Shown: positions 42,572 through 50,292 of the stretch, piece by piece | Layout: every line of letters begins with the position of its first letter | Numbering within the stretch: the stretch's first letter is position 1 | Source: Candidatus Culexarchaeum yellowstonense | Lineage (GTDB): Archaea; Thermoproteota; Methanomethylicia; Culexarchaeales; Culexarchaeaceae | Length of the DNA stretch: 64,000 nucleotides | Direction: 5' to 3' | NCBI GenBank assembly: GCA_024707015.1 | Contig: JANGFR010000002.1 | Span: 138,007 to 202,006 of the forward strand | Program-made: the position numbers and the translations under genes | The notes under the pieces: generated by a model | Told to the model about the DNA's origin: nothing | The model's database searches: none | The model's input: the letters and a program-made list of their open reading frames with translations, nothing else

Positions 42572-42922
42572 TCATGTAATGGATGAACGATATCTATAAA
42601 CATACTCATTATATCTCCTATCAAGCTTCAATAAATCCATCAAAGAACCATAATCAACTATGGATACCAATATGTCGGGAACACTTTCACCGATCAACTG
42701 ACTCCTCAACCTCTCCTCACAAACAACCACACCAGAAGATTCCAAAACCCTCAAAGCATCTCTAACATTATCATCATCAACACATACATCACCCATTGTA
42801 GACCTAAATGCATTAACCTCAGCCACAAGCTCACTAAACCAAAGTCTACCCATACAAAAACCTAAAACCCTAAGAACATCCCCCACAAGCATATCCCTAC
42901 CTTCAAATAGGAACTCCCTCAA
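42572..42922 (-). CDS. Small hypothetical protein, possible winged helix
   Basis: 116 residues, not recognised. The pattern GDVLRVLGFCMGRLWFSELV, a helix with RDALRVLESSGVVVCEE, and a basic C terminus (LDRRYNEYVYRYRSS) is compatible with a winged-helix fold, but this is a weak inference. Start TTG 42922 with GGTG about 5 bases before. It lies between argH (convergent) and speE (divergent), so it could be a local regulator. Confidence 0.55.
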   Translation of the reverse strand: MREFLFEGRDMLVGDVLRVLGFCMGRLWFSELVAEVNAFRSTMGDVCVDDDNVRDALRVLESSGVVVCEERLRSQLIGESVPDILVSIVDYGSLMDLLKLDRRYNEYVYRYRSSIT

Positions 42923-42955
42923 AGATTACACCAATAAAATTATGGTAACAGTTAT

Positions 42956-42982
42956 ATTTGAATTAATCCATTAAATTCAAAT
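42956..42982. repeat. Perfect 9-bp inverted repeat in the speE promoter
   Basis: ATTTGAATT (42956-42964) and AATTCAAAT (42974-42982) with a 9-base spacer. The left arm abuts the TATA-like GTTATATTT (42951-42959), and the right arm reaches the likely transcription start, a classic operator position. Confidence 0.6.
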
Positions 42983-42990
42983 TGACCATT

Positions 42991-43917
42991 ATGAGCGGTT
43001 CAAGCTTCAAAAAGCCATACATAAATGGATATTACATGGAGAAAACATCACCAACAACATATAAAATGCTGAAAATTAAAAATAAGGTGTATTCAAAACA
43101 ATCTAAGTATCAAAGGATAGAGGTAATAGATTTCGAAGAGTATGGAAGATGCCTAGTACTAGACAACCTAATACAATTATCAGAACTAGATGAACATTTA
43201 TACCATGAAATGCACGTACACCCCACATTAATAAGCCATGAAAACCCGGAGAAAGTGCTCATACTCGGTGGAGGAGATGGAGGAGTATTAAGGGAAGTGC
43301 TGAAACATGAATGTGTAAAGAAGGTTATAATGGTGGAAATAGATGAAGAGGTTATAGAAACCGTTAAGAAATATATACCAAACATACCTAGAGGAACATT
43401 CGAAGACCCAAGAGTAAAAATAGTGATCGATGATGGAAAAAGATATGTTGAGGAAACCAGCGAAAAGTTCGACATCATACTAATGGATTTAACAGACCCA
43501 GAACCCTCAGGACCATCCATACAATTGTATGGGAAAGAATTCTTCAAGAGAATCAAGAGGATACTGGAAGAGGATGGCATACTACTCCTACAATCATCGG
43601 GATATGAAATGTATGGGAGAAAAATACTGGAAATCCAGGAAACATTGAAGGAAATATTCAAGTACGTAGGCATATATGCCAGCTATGTACCAGCATATGG
43701 TGGAGAATGGACATTCACATACGCTTCAGACAAAGTGGATGTGTTGGGATTAGGGTTGGAGGAGATATCTAGGAGATACATGTATAGGAAGCTAAACACA
43801 AAATACTATAATCCAGAACTACACTTCTCACTAAGATACTCAATGAAAAGCCTTCTTGAAAAGATAAAACTCTTCTCAGAAATTCAAACTAAGCCACATC
43901 AAAGTATATCCTCGTAA
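42991..43917 (+). CDS. speE: Polyamine aminopropyltransferase (spermidine synthase)
   Basis: Transfers an aminopropyl group from decarboxylated SAM to putrescine, cadaverine or agmatine. Seen: QRIEVIDFEEYGRCLVLDN, HEMHVHPTLISHENPEKVLILGGGDGGVLREVLKH read across 70-105, the acidic VEIDEEVIETVKKY, DDGKRYVEE and the catalytic LMDLTDPEPSGPSIQLY near 160-176. The 3' part ends in a helix beyond the normal core. ATG 42991 is chosen; TTG 42982 is possible. It overlaps the convergent alaX gene by 29 bases. Confidence 0.94.
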   Translation: MSGSSFKKPYINGYYMEKTSPTTYKMLKIKNKVYSKQSKYQRIEVIDFEEYGRCLVLDNLIQLSELDEHLYHEMHVHPTLISHENPEKVLILGGGDGGVLREVLKHECVKKVIMVEIDEEVIETVKKYIPNIPRGTFEDPRVKIVIDDGKRYVEETSEKFDIILMDLTDPEPSGPSIQLYGKEFFKRIKRILEEDGILLLQSSGYEMYGRKILEIQETLKEIFKYVGIYASYVPAYGGEWTFTYASDKVDVLGLGLEEISRRYMYRKLNTKYYNPELHFSLRYSMKSLLEKIKLFSEIQTKPHQSISS

Positions 43918-44626
43918 CCCCCTTACCCTTACTCTCCCTCCTCAAAATTTTTATAGAGCCAATCTCACCAGTGCTACGAACATGAGTTCCACCACAGGGG
44001 ATAGCTATCCAATTCTTAACCTCAACGATCCTAATTGATCCCCCAACATCATGCTTCCTCAAATACAATTCTAAGGATTCACCAAACCTCGACACATATG
44101 AGTCAGCCTCCTCTAAACCCATATGGCGAATGATTACAGGCCTATTCTCATTAACAATACTGTTAGCTAAAGCCTCAATTTTGTTAAGCATATCCCTCTG
44201 TATTGAAATAGAGAAGTCCAAATGTCCACCATCAACCCTCTTACTCGCACTAACACATTTCACATTTAAACCATAAATGCTCCTAACGGATTGAATCAAT
44301 ATGTGGGCGGCCGTATGCATCCTCATCAACCTATACCTCCTATCCCAATCTATAACACCTTCAACATCATCCCCAACGTTGATGACCCCCTCAAGAAAAC
44401 CACTATGAACCACACTACCATCATCAAGCTCATCCACACGCAAAACCTTAAAAGATCCCCCAACACCTCTTATAACCCCGGTATCATGATCCTGACCACC
44501 ATTAACAGGATAGAATGAAGTTCTATCCAAACATAGGTTAAATGAATCACCAGTTTTCTCTAAACTCAAAACCTTAGCTCTAAAACTTTTGATATATGAG
44601 TCTTCAAGATAGAGTTTAATGGTCAT
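43889..44626 (-). CDS. alaX: AlaX-type alanyl-tRNA editing protein
   Basis: Stand-alone homologue of the AlaRS editing domain, deacylating Ser- or Gly-tRNA-Ala. Zinc motif parts: MRMHTAAHILIQS (HxxxH) near 101-113 and IPCGGTHVRSTGEIG (CxxxH) near 212-226. The N-terminal barrel with TSFYPVNGGQDHDTG makes it the medium AlaX-M form at 245 residues. A TATA-like GCTTTTTATCTG near 44652-44664 would place transcription start close to ATG 44626. It follows the GRC3-like gene, with a hairpin between them. Confidence 0.93.
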   Translation of the reverse strand: MTIKLYLEDSYIKSFRAKVLSLEKTGDSFNLCLDRTSFYPVNGGQDHDTGVIRGVGGSFKVLRVDELDDGSVVHSGFLEGVINVGDDVEGVIDWDRRYRLMRMHTAAHILIQSVRSIYGLNVKCVSASKRVDGGHLDFSISIQRDMLNKIEALANSIVNENRPVIIRHMGLEEADSYVSRFGESLELYLRKHDVGGSIRIVEVKNWIAIPCGGTHVRSTGEIGSIKILRRESKGKGVTRIYFDVA

Positions 44627-44667
44627 TTAGATCAAGATAAAATTGTGGAAATTCAGATAAAAAGCTA

Positions 44668-44700
44668 ACCATTAAAGATAATGCATATCAGTTTAATGGT
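44668..44700. repeat. Strong inverted repeat at the end of the GRC3-like gene
   Basis: ACCATTAAA (44668-44676) and TTTAATGGT (44692-44700) form perfect 9-bp arms. Inside, GATA (44677-44680) and TATC (44686-44689) pair again around a five-base loop, so the stem is nearly 13 bp with a two-base bulge. It spans the stop codon of the minus-strand kinase gene and lies just upstream of the alaX promoter. Confidence 0.65.
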
Positions 44701-45983
44701 ATTTTGGAATAACCAATTTCATCGAAATTGACTGGGTTAATTCTGATTAAACCCAAAACGACTTTAACTCCCCCTCCAACATTTACCTTTGTGTAAAATT
44801 GGAGGACTCTATTCTTAAAGTCGATGTTAGTCAATATGCCTAAACCCATAAAAACCCCATTTGAATCTTCAAAGGCAACGAGGAGTGAAATTAGATGTGC
44901 GAATGGGATTATTAAACATCTCCTAGCATTAAATTCTCCAACAACCCTTTCCTTAGCATCTTCATTGAAATCTAGATCTGAATATGGGAATACTATTATA
45001 TCATCACCCCTACGTATTGAAAAAGCAACTTTAACGCCCAAAATCTTACCGATTAAATCGATTTCACCATCACCCATTGGAGTACCTTGAAATATGTTGG
45101 GTTCAAATCCAATGAACTCGTCGATTGAAATCTTCCTGTTTGAAGCATCCTCAAACCACTTAACGTAATTCATTTGCCTAATAATCTTCCTATCAAACCT
45201 ATCTCTAGCCCTAACCCTCCTGGAAGATGGAACCCTAAAAACCTTGCAATCCATTTTAATTGATGAAAATATTGGTTCAAGCTCACCACTACGCTCAATC
45301 CCTATCAGCACTTCAGGCTTAACGAGTTTAATCTTCTCTATCTTGAAGTCGACTCCACCATTGGATATCCATCCAGTGGTATTTATTATGAGGTAATCCA
45401 ACTCAAACTTACTGGAAAAATCCATAAGCTTCCTTAAACCATTAAAAACCCTATCACGAACATTGGCTGGGGATGTGGATCCCACAAAAACATATCCAAC
45501 AGCATCCAACTGATCCAATGAGGAAACTGGACGTTTAACGAGGCCGAGAGCCATAGTTGTTGGTGGACCCAACTCATTCTGACCAACATCAGCATCCAAA
45601 ACTCCAACCTTAAAACCATTATTGAAGAGATTATTGGAAAGGAATGTTACAAGTGTGTTCTTACCAGAATCCAAACCACCTAAAACCATAACTTTACCCT
45701 TAACATTAGATATCTCTGAAACCAACTTACGCCAATCATCTGGGATGCCATCATCCTCAACGGCCATAACATAAGCTCCACTGGAAATCCCAATTCTACA
45801 GTCACTTAAAGCCTTCAAATAAATGGACTTACAACGCTTAACAATTATTGATTCACCTTTAACAATCCTAGCCCCAAAAACCTCAACAATCCCACTACCC
45901 ACAAATATCTTAGCTGGACCAGCTATCCAAAGAGTTTCATTAACCTTCAAATCAAGGAATCTCAAGCCAATTCCTAAACTCAA
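44688..45983 (-). CDS. GRC3/Clp1-type polynucleotide 5'-hydroxyl kinase
   Basis: P-loop kinase that phosphorylates the 5'-OH of RNA or DNA. N-terminal beta domain (residues 1-75), then the P-loop GGLDSGKNTLVTFL at 102-115. The usual Ser/Thr after Lys108 is Asn109, followed by Thr110. Also seen: VGVLDADVGQNELGPPTTMALG near 129-150 (Walker B and lid), VFVGSTSPANVRDRV, INTTGWISNGG near 203-213, and a C-terminal beta domain with GTPMGDGEIDLIGK. At 431 residues the size fits. Start TTG 45983 follows the pantoate kinase stop by 2 bases, so both are one operon. Confidence 0.9.
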   Translation of the reverse strand: MSLGIGLRFLDLKVNETLWIAGPAKIFVGSGIVEVFGARIVKGESIIVKRCKSIYLKALSDCRIGISSGAYVMAVEDDGIPDDWRKLVSEISNVKGKVMVLGGLDSGKNTLVTFLSNNLFNNGFKVGVLDADVGQNELGPPTTMALGLVKRPVSSLDQLDAVGYVFVGSTSPANVRDRVFNGLRKLMDFSSKFELDYLIINTTGWISNGGVDFKIEKIKLVKPEVLIGIERSGELEPIFSSIKMDCKVFRVPSSRRVRARDRFDRKIIRQMNYVKWFEDASNRKISIDEFIGFEPNIFQGTPMGDGEIDLIGKILGVKVAFSIRRGDDIIVFPYSDLDFNEDAKERVVGEFNARRCLIIPFAHLISLLVAFEDSNGVFMGLGILTNIDFKNRVLQFYTKVNVGGGVKVVLGLIRINPVNFDEIGYSKIPLN

Positions 45984-45985
45984 GG

Positions 45986-46915
45986 CTACGACACCGTTAA
46001 TCCATCCAAGTATCTTGGGCCGCGATCATCAACTCCAGCAATAACCACAATACCATCATCACCTAGGTGAGACTTAAGTATATCTTTAACTCTATCTAAA
46101 TCCTCCTTGTATACGAGGATGTGTATGGCTTCACCAATCATGTTTTGAGTGGCTAAATTGAAACCAGAATTATCCAAAACATTCAACAAAGACTTCAACC
46201 TCGCAGTCATGAAACCAGATTTCAAAGCAAAATCCCTACAACATTTGAAGAAGACTTCCACGGATGGATCCCTCAAAACCTCATCAAGCACACGCCTACC
46301 GAGAACTTCTATAAAACTGAGGAAACTTCTATCCCTAAGAACACCTCTTTTATCAATTGGATTGAATGCTACTGAAACTATGTAGCAATCATTTGGTATG
46401 AATATCCTATCCACAATAGCATATCCAGGACCCCCAGGCTTAACAATAATTCTCACTCCACCAACACCACCACAAATCCCACTAACAGTTCCCAGCCCAG
46501 TGCCACAGTAGTAGTCCACGAGATGCGCTATCCTAGCCATCTCAATGAAGGTCTTCTTAAATCCCAAAGCCTTACATAAAGCCATAGTTACAGCAATGGC
46601 GCTGGCACCACTAGTCCCATAACCGCACCCCACAGGCACATCAACAAACTGATCCACCTCAATATGATAACTTGCACCAACAACCCCAAGAAGCTCCAAA
46701 ACCTTACCCACAATAAATGAATCAAAAAATCTACCATTAACCCTAGATGCTAGGGAGAAGCCATTACTAGAATCTTCAACCCCAACCTTAACCCTAACCC
46801 CAACATTTAGGGGGAACCCCCCACCAATAGCTCCACACTCCAATGGATTATCAACAATATGTGGGGAGAAGAAGCTGGATATAGATGCTGGTGAAAAGGC
46901 GTATGCAACCCTCAA
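45986..46915 (-). CDS. Pantoate kinase
   Basis: GHMP-family kinase converting pantoate to 4-phosphopantoate in the archaea-specific CoA pathway. Signs: AYAFSPASISSFFSPHIVDNP near 4-24, GAIGGGFPLNVGVRV, the glycine-rich loop DVPVGCGYGTSGASAIAVTMAL near 92-113, and YYCGTGLGTVSGICGGVGG near 134-152. 309 residues fits. TTG 46915 sits about 25 bases after its TATA box, suggesting a leaderless mRNA. Phosphopantothenate synthetase, the next enzyme, is not in the window. Confidence 0.92.
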   Translation of the reverse strand: MRVAYAFSPASISSFFSPHIVDNPLECGAIGGGFPLNVGVRVKVGVEDSSNGFSLASRVNGRFFDSFIVGKVLELLGVVGASYHIEVDQFVDVPVGCGYGTSGASAIAVTMALCKALGFKKTFIEMARIAHLVDYYCGTGLGTVSGICGGVGGVRIIVKPGGPGYAIVDRIFIPNDCYIVSVAFNPIDKRGVLRDRSFLSFIEVLGRRVLDEVLRDPSVEVFFKCCRDFALKSGFMTARLKSLLNVLDNSGFNLATQNMIGEAIHILVYKEDLDRVKDILKSHLGDDGIVVIAGVDDRGPRYLDGLTVS

Positions 46916-46935
46916 CCATATGCCACCAAAAATAA

Positions 46936-46946
46936 AGTATAAAAGC
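46936..46946 (-). promoter_or_regulatory. TATA box for the pantoate kinase operon
   Basis: Minus strand GCTTTTATACT, centred about 25 bases before TTG 46915. Confidence 0.5.
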
Positions 46947-46953
46947 TTACATT

Positions 46954-46964
46954 TAGATATAAGT
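46954..46964 (+). promoter_or_regulatory. TATA box for trpS
   Basis: TAGATATAAGT centred about 28 bases before GTG 46988, consistent with a leaderless or very short leader transcript. Confidence 0.45.
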
Positions 46965-46987
46965 ATCCATGATGAATATGAGGGATA

Positions 46988-48073
46988 GTGTTTGGCATAC
47001 CGAAGAGCATTGAGAAAAGCTCAGACTACGAGAAGCTTATAGAGGTATTCGGAGCAAAAGAGTTTAATGAAGAATTAGCTGGAAAATTCAAAAACAAACA
47101 TAAATTCATACAACTCAGAATAGTGTTTGCACATAGAGACTTCGACAAATACCTAGAAGAGGGGGGGACGGGTAAAACTCTAGCCATAGTTTCAGGTAGA
47201 GGACCATCAGATGAACTCCACATAGGCCACCTAGTCCTCTTCGAATTCATAAAGTATCTACAAGAGGAATTAAATGCAAAAGTGTTCATACCACTATCAG
47301 ATGATGAAAAGTACGTCTTCCAGAAGGTGGAAAGCTTAGACGTGGCATACAAGTACGCTTTAAGCAATGCACTAAGCATAATATCACTGGGATTCAAAGA
47401 GGAGGATACAAAACTATACATATCAACCAGAAGTGGATGGGTTTATAGACTTGCAATAAGCTTCTCAAAACACTTAACATACAATACTGTGAAAGCAACA
47501 TTCGGATTCACCGATGAAGTAAATATAGGTGAAATATTCTATGCAGCAACACAAGCAGCACACATACTTGGACCAACAATCATGCATGGATACCCAGTGG
47601 TAGTCCCAATAGGTATGGATCAAGACCCATACATGAGACTAAGCAGAGACATAGCTGGCAAATTAAGGGTATTCAAACCAGCATCACTATACATAAAATT
47701 CATAAGAGGACTAACAGGGGAACCCATGTCAGCATCAAAACCAGAAACATCAATATTCATAACAGACACACCACAAACCATAAGAAACAAGGTTTGGGCA
47801 GCATTCACCGGTGGAAGAGCAACCGTGGAGGAGCAGAGGAAGCTTGGAGGCGAAACTGAGAAATGCGTGGTCTACGAATGGCTATCAGTATTCCACTTTA
47901 AAGACATAAAGGATATCGAGGAACATTACTGGAAATGCAGAAGGGGGGAGATACTCTGCGGAGAATGCAAAAATATGCTAACAAAAACATTAACTAGATA
48001 CATGGAAGAGCACAATAGGAAGCGCATGGAAAACGTTGGAAGACTGCAAAAGTACTTCGAACATGAAATATGA
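46988..48073 (+). CDS. trpS: Tryptophanyl-tRNA synthetase
   Basis: Class I synthetase of the archaeal/eukaryotic type. HIGH motif is in SGRGPSDELHIGHLVLFEF near 69-87, and the KMSKS equivalent is EPMSASKPE near 245-253. Also seen: PLSDDEKYVFQ, GYPVVVPIGMDQDPYMRLSRD near 204-224. 361 residues is normal for the family. Start GTG 46988; the upstream ATG codons are in another frame. It begins a co-directional run: trpS, exonuclease-like gene, small membrane protein, DHH protein. Confidence 0.94.
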   Translation: MFGIPKSIEKSSDYEKLIEVFGAKEFNEELAGKFKNKHKFIQLRIVFAHRDFDKYLEEGGTGKTLAIVSGRGPSDELHIGHLVLFEFIKYLQEELNAKVFIPLSDDEKYVFQKVESLDVAYKYALSNALSIISLGFKEEDTKLYISTRSGWVYRLAISFSKHLTYNTVKATFGFTDEVNIGEIFYAATQAAHILGPTIMHGYPVVVPIGMDQDPYMRLSRDIAGKLRVFKPASLYIKFIRGLTGEPMSASKPETSIFITDTPQTIRNKVWAAFTGGRATVEEQRKLGGETEKCVVYEWLSVFHFKDIKDIEEHYWKCRRGEILCGECKNMLTKTLTRYMEEHNRKRMENVGRLQKYFEHEI

Positions 48074-48116
48074 ATAATGGAAAACAAGATAAACAGGAGG
48101 AGGCATAATTTTAGAC

Positions 48117-48695
48117 ATGAGCGAAAAGAGTAGAATAGCATTTCTAGACATTGAATCAACATCACTAACAGCAGATAGTGGATTCATCGTTGGAATTGGA
48201 ATAATGTGGGATGATGAAAAATGGAGCCACGAATTCCTGAAAGGAAGCGTCATAGAGGGGGAAGCTGAACTCATAAGAAAGAGCATCAATGAACTATCAA
48301 ACGCCACAACAATAGTGACATGGAATGGACTGACCTTCGATATCCCAATGCTAATAGCTAGAGCCATCATACACAACATTGACCCAACACCAATAATTCT
48401 AAAGGAACACATAGATCTATACAGGTATACAAAGAAGCTACTTAGACTAAGCGAATACAGCCTAGATGCAGTGGCAAAGTATATGGGAATACCAAAGAAG
48501 GTTGAATTGAAGGGGAGGGATATGCCACCATACTATATGAAAGCAATAGCTGGAGATCAAGAAGCCATGAAGCTCATAATAGAACACTGCTACGACGATC
48601 TACAAGCACTGAAAAAGATATATGATAAAATGAGGAAAATAGTGGATGTAGTGAAAAGCGTTGAATTGGAAAACATTATGGAGGAATATGTATGA
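48117..48695 (+). CDS. RNase H-fold 3'-5' exonuclease-like protein (YprB type)
   Basis: About 192 residues with the DEDD exonuclease order: AFLDIEST near 8-15 (Asp, Glu), TWNGLTFDIPMLIARA near 63-78 (Asp), and EHCYDDLQALKKIYD near 161-175 (Asp). This matches the YprB_ribonuclease_H-like group. The nucleic acid substrate is unknown. A GGAGGAGG site lies 13 bases before ATG 48117, farther than usual. It overlaps the next small gene by 4 bases (ATGA). Confidence 0.83.
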   Translation: MSEKSRIAFLDIESTSLTADSGFIVGIGIMWDDEKWSHEFLKGSVIEGEAELIRKSINELSNATTIVTWNGLTFDIPMLIARAIIHNIDPTPIILKEHIDLYRYTKKLLRLSEYSLDAVAKYMGIPKKVELKGRDMPPYYMKAIAGDQEAMKLIIEHCYDDLQALKKIYDKMRKIVDVVKSVELENIMEEYV

Positions 48696-48862
48696 GTGAA
48701 AGAACAATATTGCCAGCAATATCCATACTAATACTATTCCTTGGAATAATATTATTAACCTTGGAACAAGACATAGGGATAGCGCTAGTGATAATAGGTG
48801 GAGCCAGCATACTTATAATTGGAGTAAGCTCAATGATGAAGGGGATCAGAAGAAGAGTATAA
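48692..48862 (+). CDS. Small two-helix membrane protein
   Basis: 56 residues, starting ATG 48692 inside the stop of the exonuclease-like gene. Two hydrophobic helices lie near 5-23 (ILPAISILILFLGIILLT) and 28-46 (IGIALVIIGGASILIIGV), joined by LEQD and ending in a basic tail (MMKGIRRRV), so both ends should face the cytoplasm. No family recognised. The ATGA overlap and codon pattern support a real gene. It may tether or modulate its neighbours, which is a guess. Confidence 0.65.
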   Translation: MSERTILPAISILILFLGIILLTLEQDIGIALVIIGGASILIIGVSSMMKGIRRRV

Positions 48863-48915
48863 ATTGGGGATATCCAACTATTAATTAAAATATGCAATGT
48901 TCAATGAAGTAAGGG

Positions 48916-49893
48916 ATGAAGATGAGGGATACCGTAATATTAACCCATGGCGACATAGATGGAATAGCCTCCGCAGCCATATTGCTAAGATACCTAAAAG
49001 TAAAGATGAACCTAAAAGATAATGATATAGAGGTAGAATTCACAGGTCCATCAGCACTACCAGAGAAGCTTAAAGAGCTAATGAACAATAAAGATGTGAA
49101 AAAAATATACATAACAGACATATCCATAAACGTAAAAAACTCTGAGAATACTAAGGGCATAATTAAAAAGCTTAGTAGTGAAGGTAAAAGAATAGTATGG
49201 ATGGATCATCATCAATGGAGCGCTGAAGATATAAATGAAGTAATGAAGTCAGTAGATTCAATAATAGTGGAAAAGACTCCAAGTGCTGCAAGAATAGTCT
49301 ACGAGAAATTCATGAAGGAAGATGAAGTATCCAGGAAGATAGCTGAATATGCAGATGACATCGATGCATTAACAGACAAATTCAATGAAAGCTTCATACT
49401 AAGAGCATTAAGCTTCAAAAATGAGTGGAAAGAGAAGCTTCTAATAAAATTTTCAAATGGAATATTCTGGGATGAGGAAATATCAAGGGAAGCTGAAAAA
49501 ATAAAGAGGAGAGCTGAACGTGACGTTAATGAAGCATATGATAAAACAAGAGTGTATGAGACGAAAAGTGGATTAAGGTTTGGATTAATTGACCTAAGGG
49601 GGGCTAAGACGCCTAAAAGCTGGCTTGCTAAGAGAGTTTCAGAAAAATTCAAATTAGACTTCACGATGGTCTGGAGGAAGGATGATGCAATCTCACTATA
49701 CATAGGAGACAAGTCAAAGAACATAAACCTATTGAAGATAGCAGAGGAATTTGGTGGTGGAGGACACCCCTTTGCATGCGGCTTCAGAATGAAGCTATCA
49801 TGGAAAAGCAAAATCATAAACTACCTAACATTGAAAAGGAAAATTTTGAAAGAAGTTGAAGATGTTGTGAAAAAGACTATTGAATTAATGTGA
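48916..49893 (+). CDS. DHH-family phosphoesterase
   Basis: DHH/DHHA1 phosphoesterase (RecJ, NrnA and archaeal relatives). Motif I LTHGDIDGIASAAILLRY near 9-26, motif II IYITDIS, motif III VWMDHHQW near 94-101, a downstream DDIDALTDKF, and the DHHA1 loop FGGGGHPFACGFRMK near 279-293. 325 residues suits a nanoRNase/single-strand nuclease or cyclic-dinucleotide enzyme, not a full RecJ. Start ATG 48916 (48922 possible). It likely acts with the exonuclease-like gene upstream in nucleic-acid turnover. Confidence 0.88.
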   Translation: MKMRDTVILTHGDIDGIASAAILLRYLKVKMNLKDNDIEVEFTGPSALPEKLKELMNNKDVKKIYITDISINVKNSENTKGIIKKLSSEGKRIVWMDHHQWSAEDINEVMKSVDSIIVEKTPSAARIVYEKFMKEDEVSRKIAEYADDIDALTDKFNESFILRALSFKNEWKEKLLIKFSNGIFWDEEISREAEKIKRRAERDVNEAYDKTRVYETKSGLRFGLIDLRGAKTPKSWLAKRVSEKFKLDFTMVWRKDDAISLYIGDKSKNINLLKIAEEFGGGGHPFACGFRMKLSWKSKIINYLTLKRKILKEVEDVVKKTIELM

Positions 49894-50214
49894 TGACCTT
49901 AAAACCATAAAGAGTCCAAGCATCCCAAGACAAAACAATAAAACCCCAATGGACAGCAAACCCGAACCAGTAAAAGAGAAAACCAGCATACTGGCAGAGA
50001 AAAACATCAAAACAAAACCATTAACAATCCAGAAACTATCCCCAGACGCAAACTTCAAACCATAAGCCAAAGTCCAAAGAGATAAGGATAAGAGGAAACC
50101 GGAGAATATATCCAACAGCCCAATATGAAACCCAAGGTAAAAACATATTAGGATAGCTCCAAAATAGATTAAAGCTATTATGAAGGCAACGAAGCCGTAA
50201 CCAACCCTCTGCAA
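49885..50214 (-). CDS. Hypothetical membrane protein, three to four helices
   Basis: About 109 residues from TTG 50214 (MQRVGYGFVAFIIALIYFGA). Hydrophobic segments are near 6-30, 34-55, 63-84 and 86-106. The open frame continues upstream, but that part crosses the TATA box; TTG 50214 lies about 27 bases from the TATA centre, giving a leaderless start. No known motif. The 3' end overlaps the DHH gene by 9 bases. It diverges from arcC with a shared TATA region. Confidence 0.55.
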   Translation of the reverse strand: MQRVGYGFVAFIIALIYFGAILICFYLGFHIGLLDIFSGFLLSLSLWTLAYGLKFASGDSFWIVNGFVLMFFSASMLVFSFTGSGLLSIGVLLFCLGMLGLFMVLRSSH

Positions 50215-50233
50215 GTAAAACCACCAAACCAAC

Positions 50234-50247
50234 AATATATATAAATA
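50234..50247. promoter_or_regulatory. Symmetrical TATA element between divergent genes
   Basis: AATATATATAAATA reads as a TATA box on both strands. On the plus strand it would start arcC near 50266 (27-base leader with GAGGTG); on the minus strand it would start near 50217, next to TTG 50214. Confidence 0.5.
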
Positions 50248-50292
50248 GAAATCAAGATAAATGATTTGTCTCAACACCGAGGTGGATGCGGA

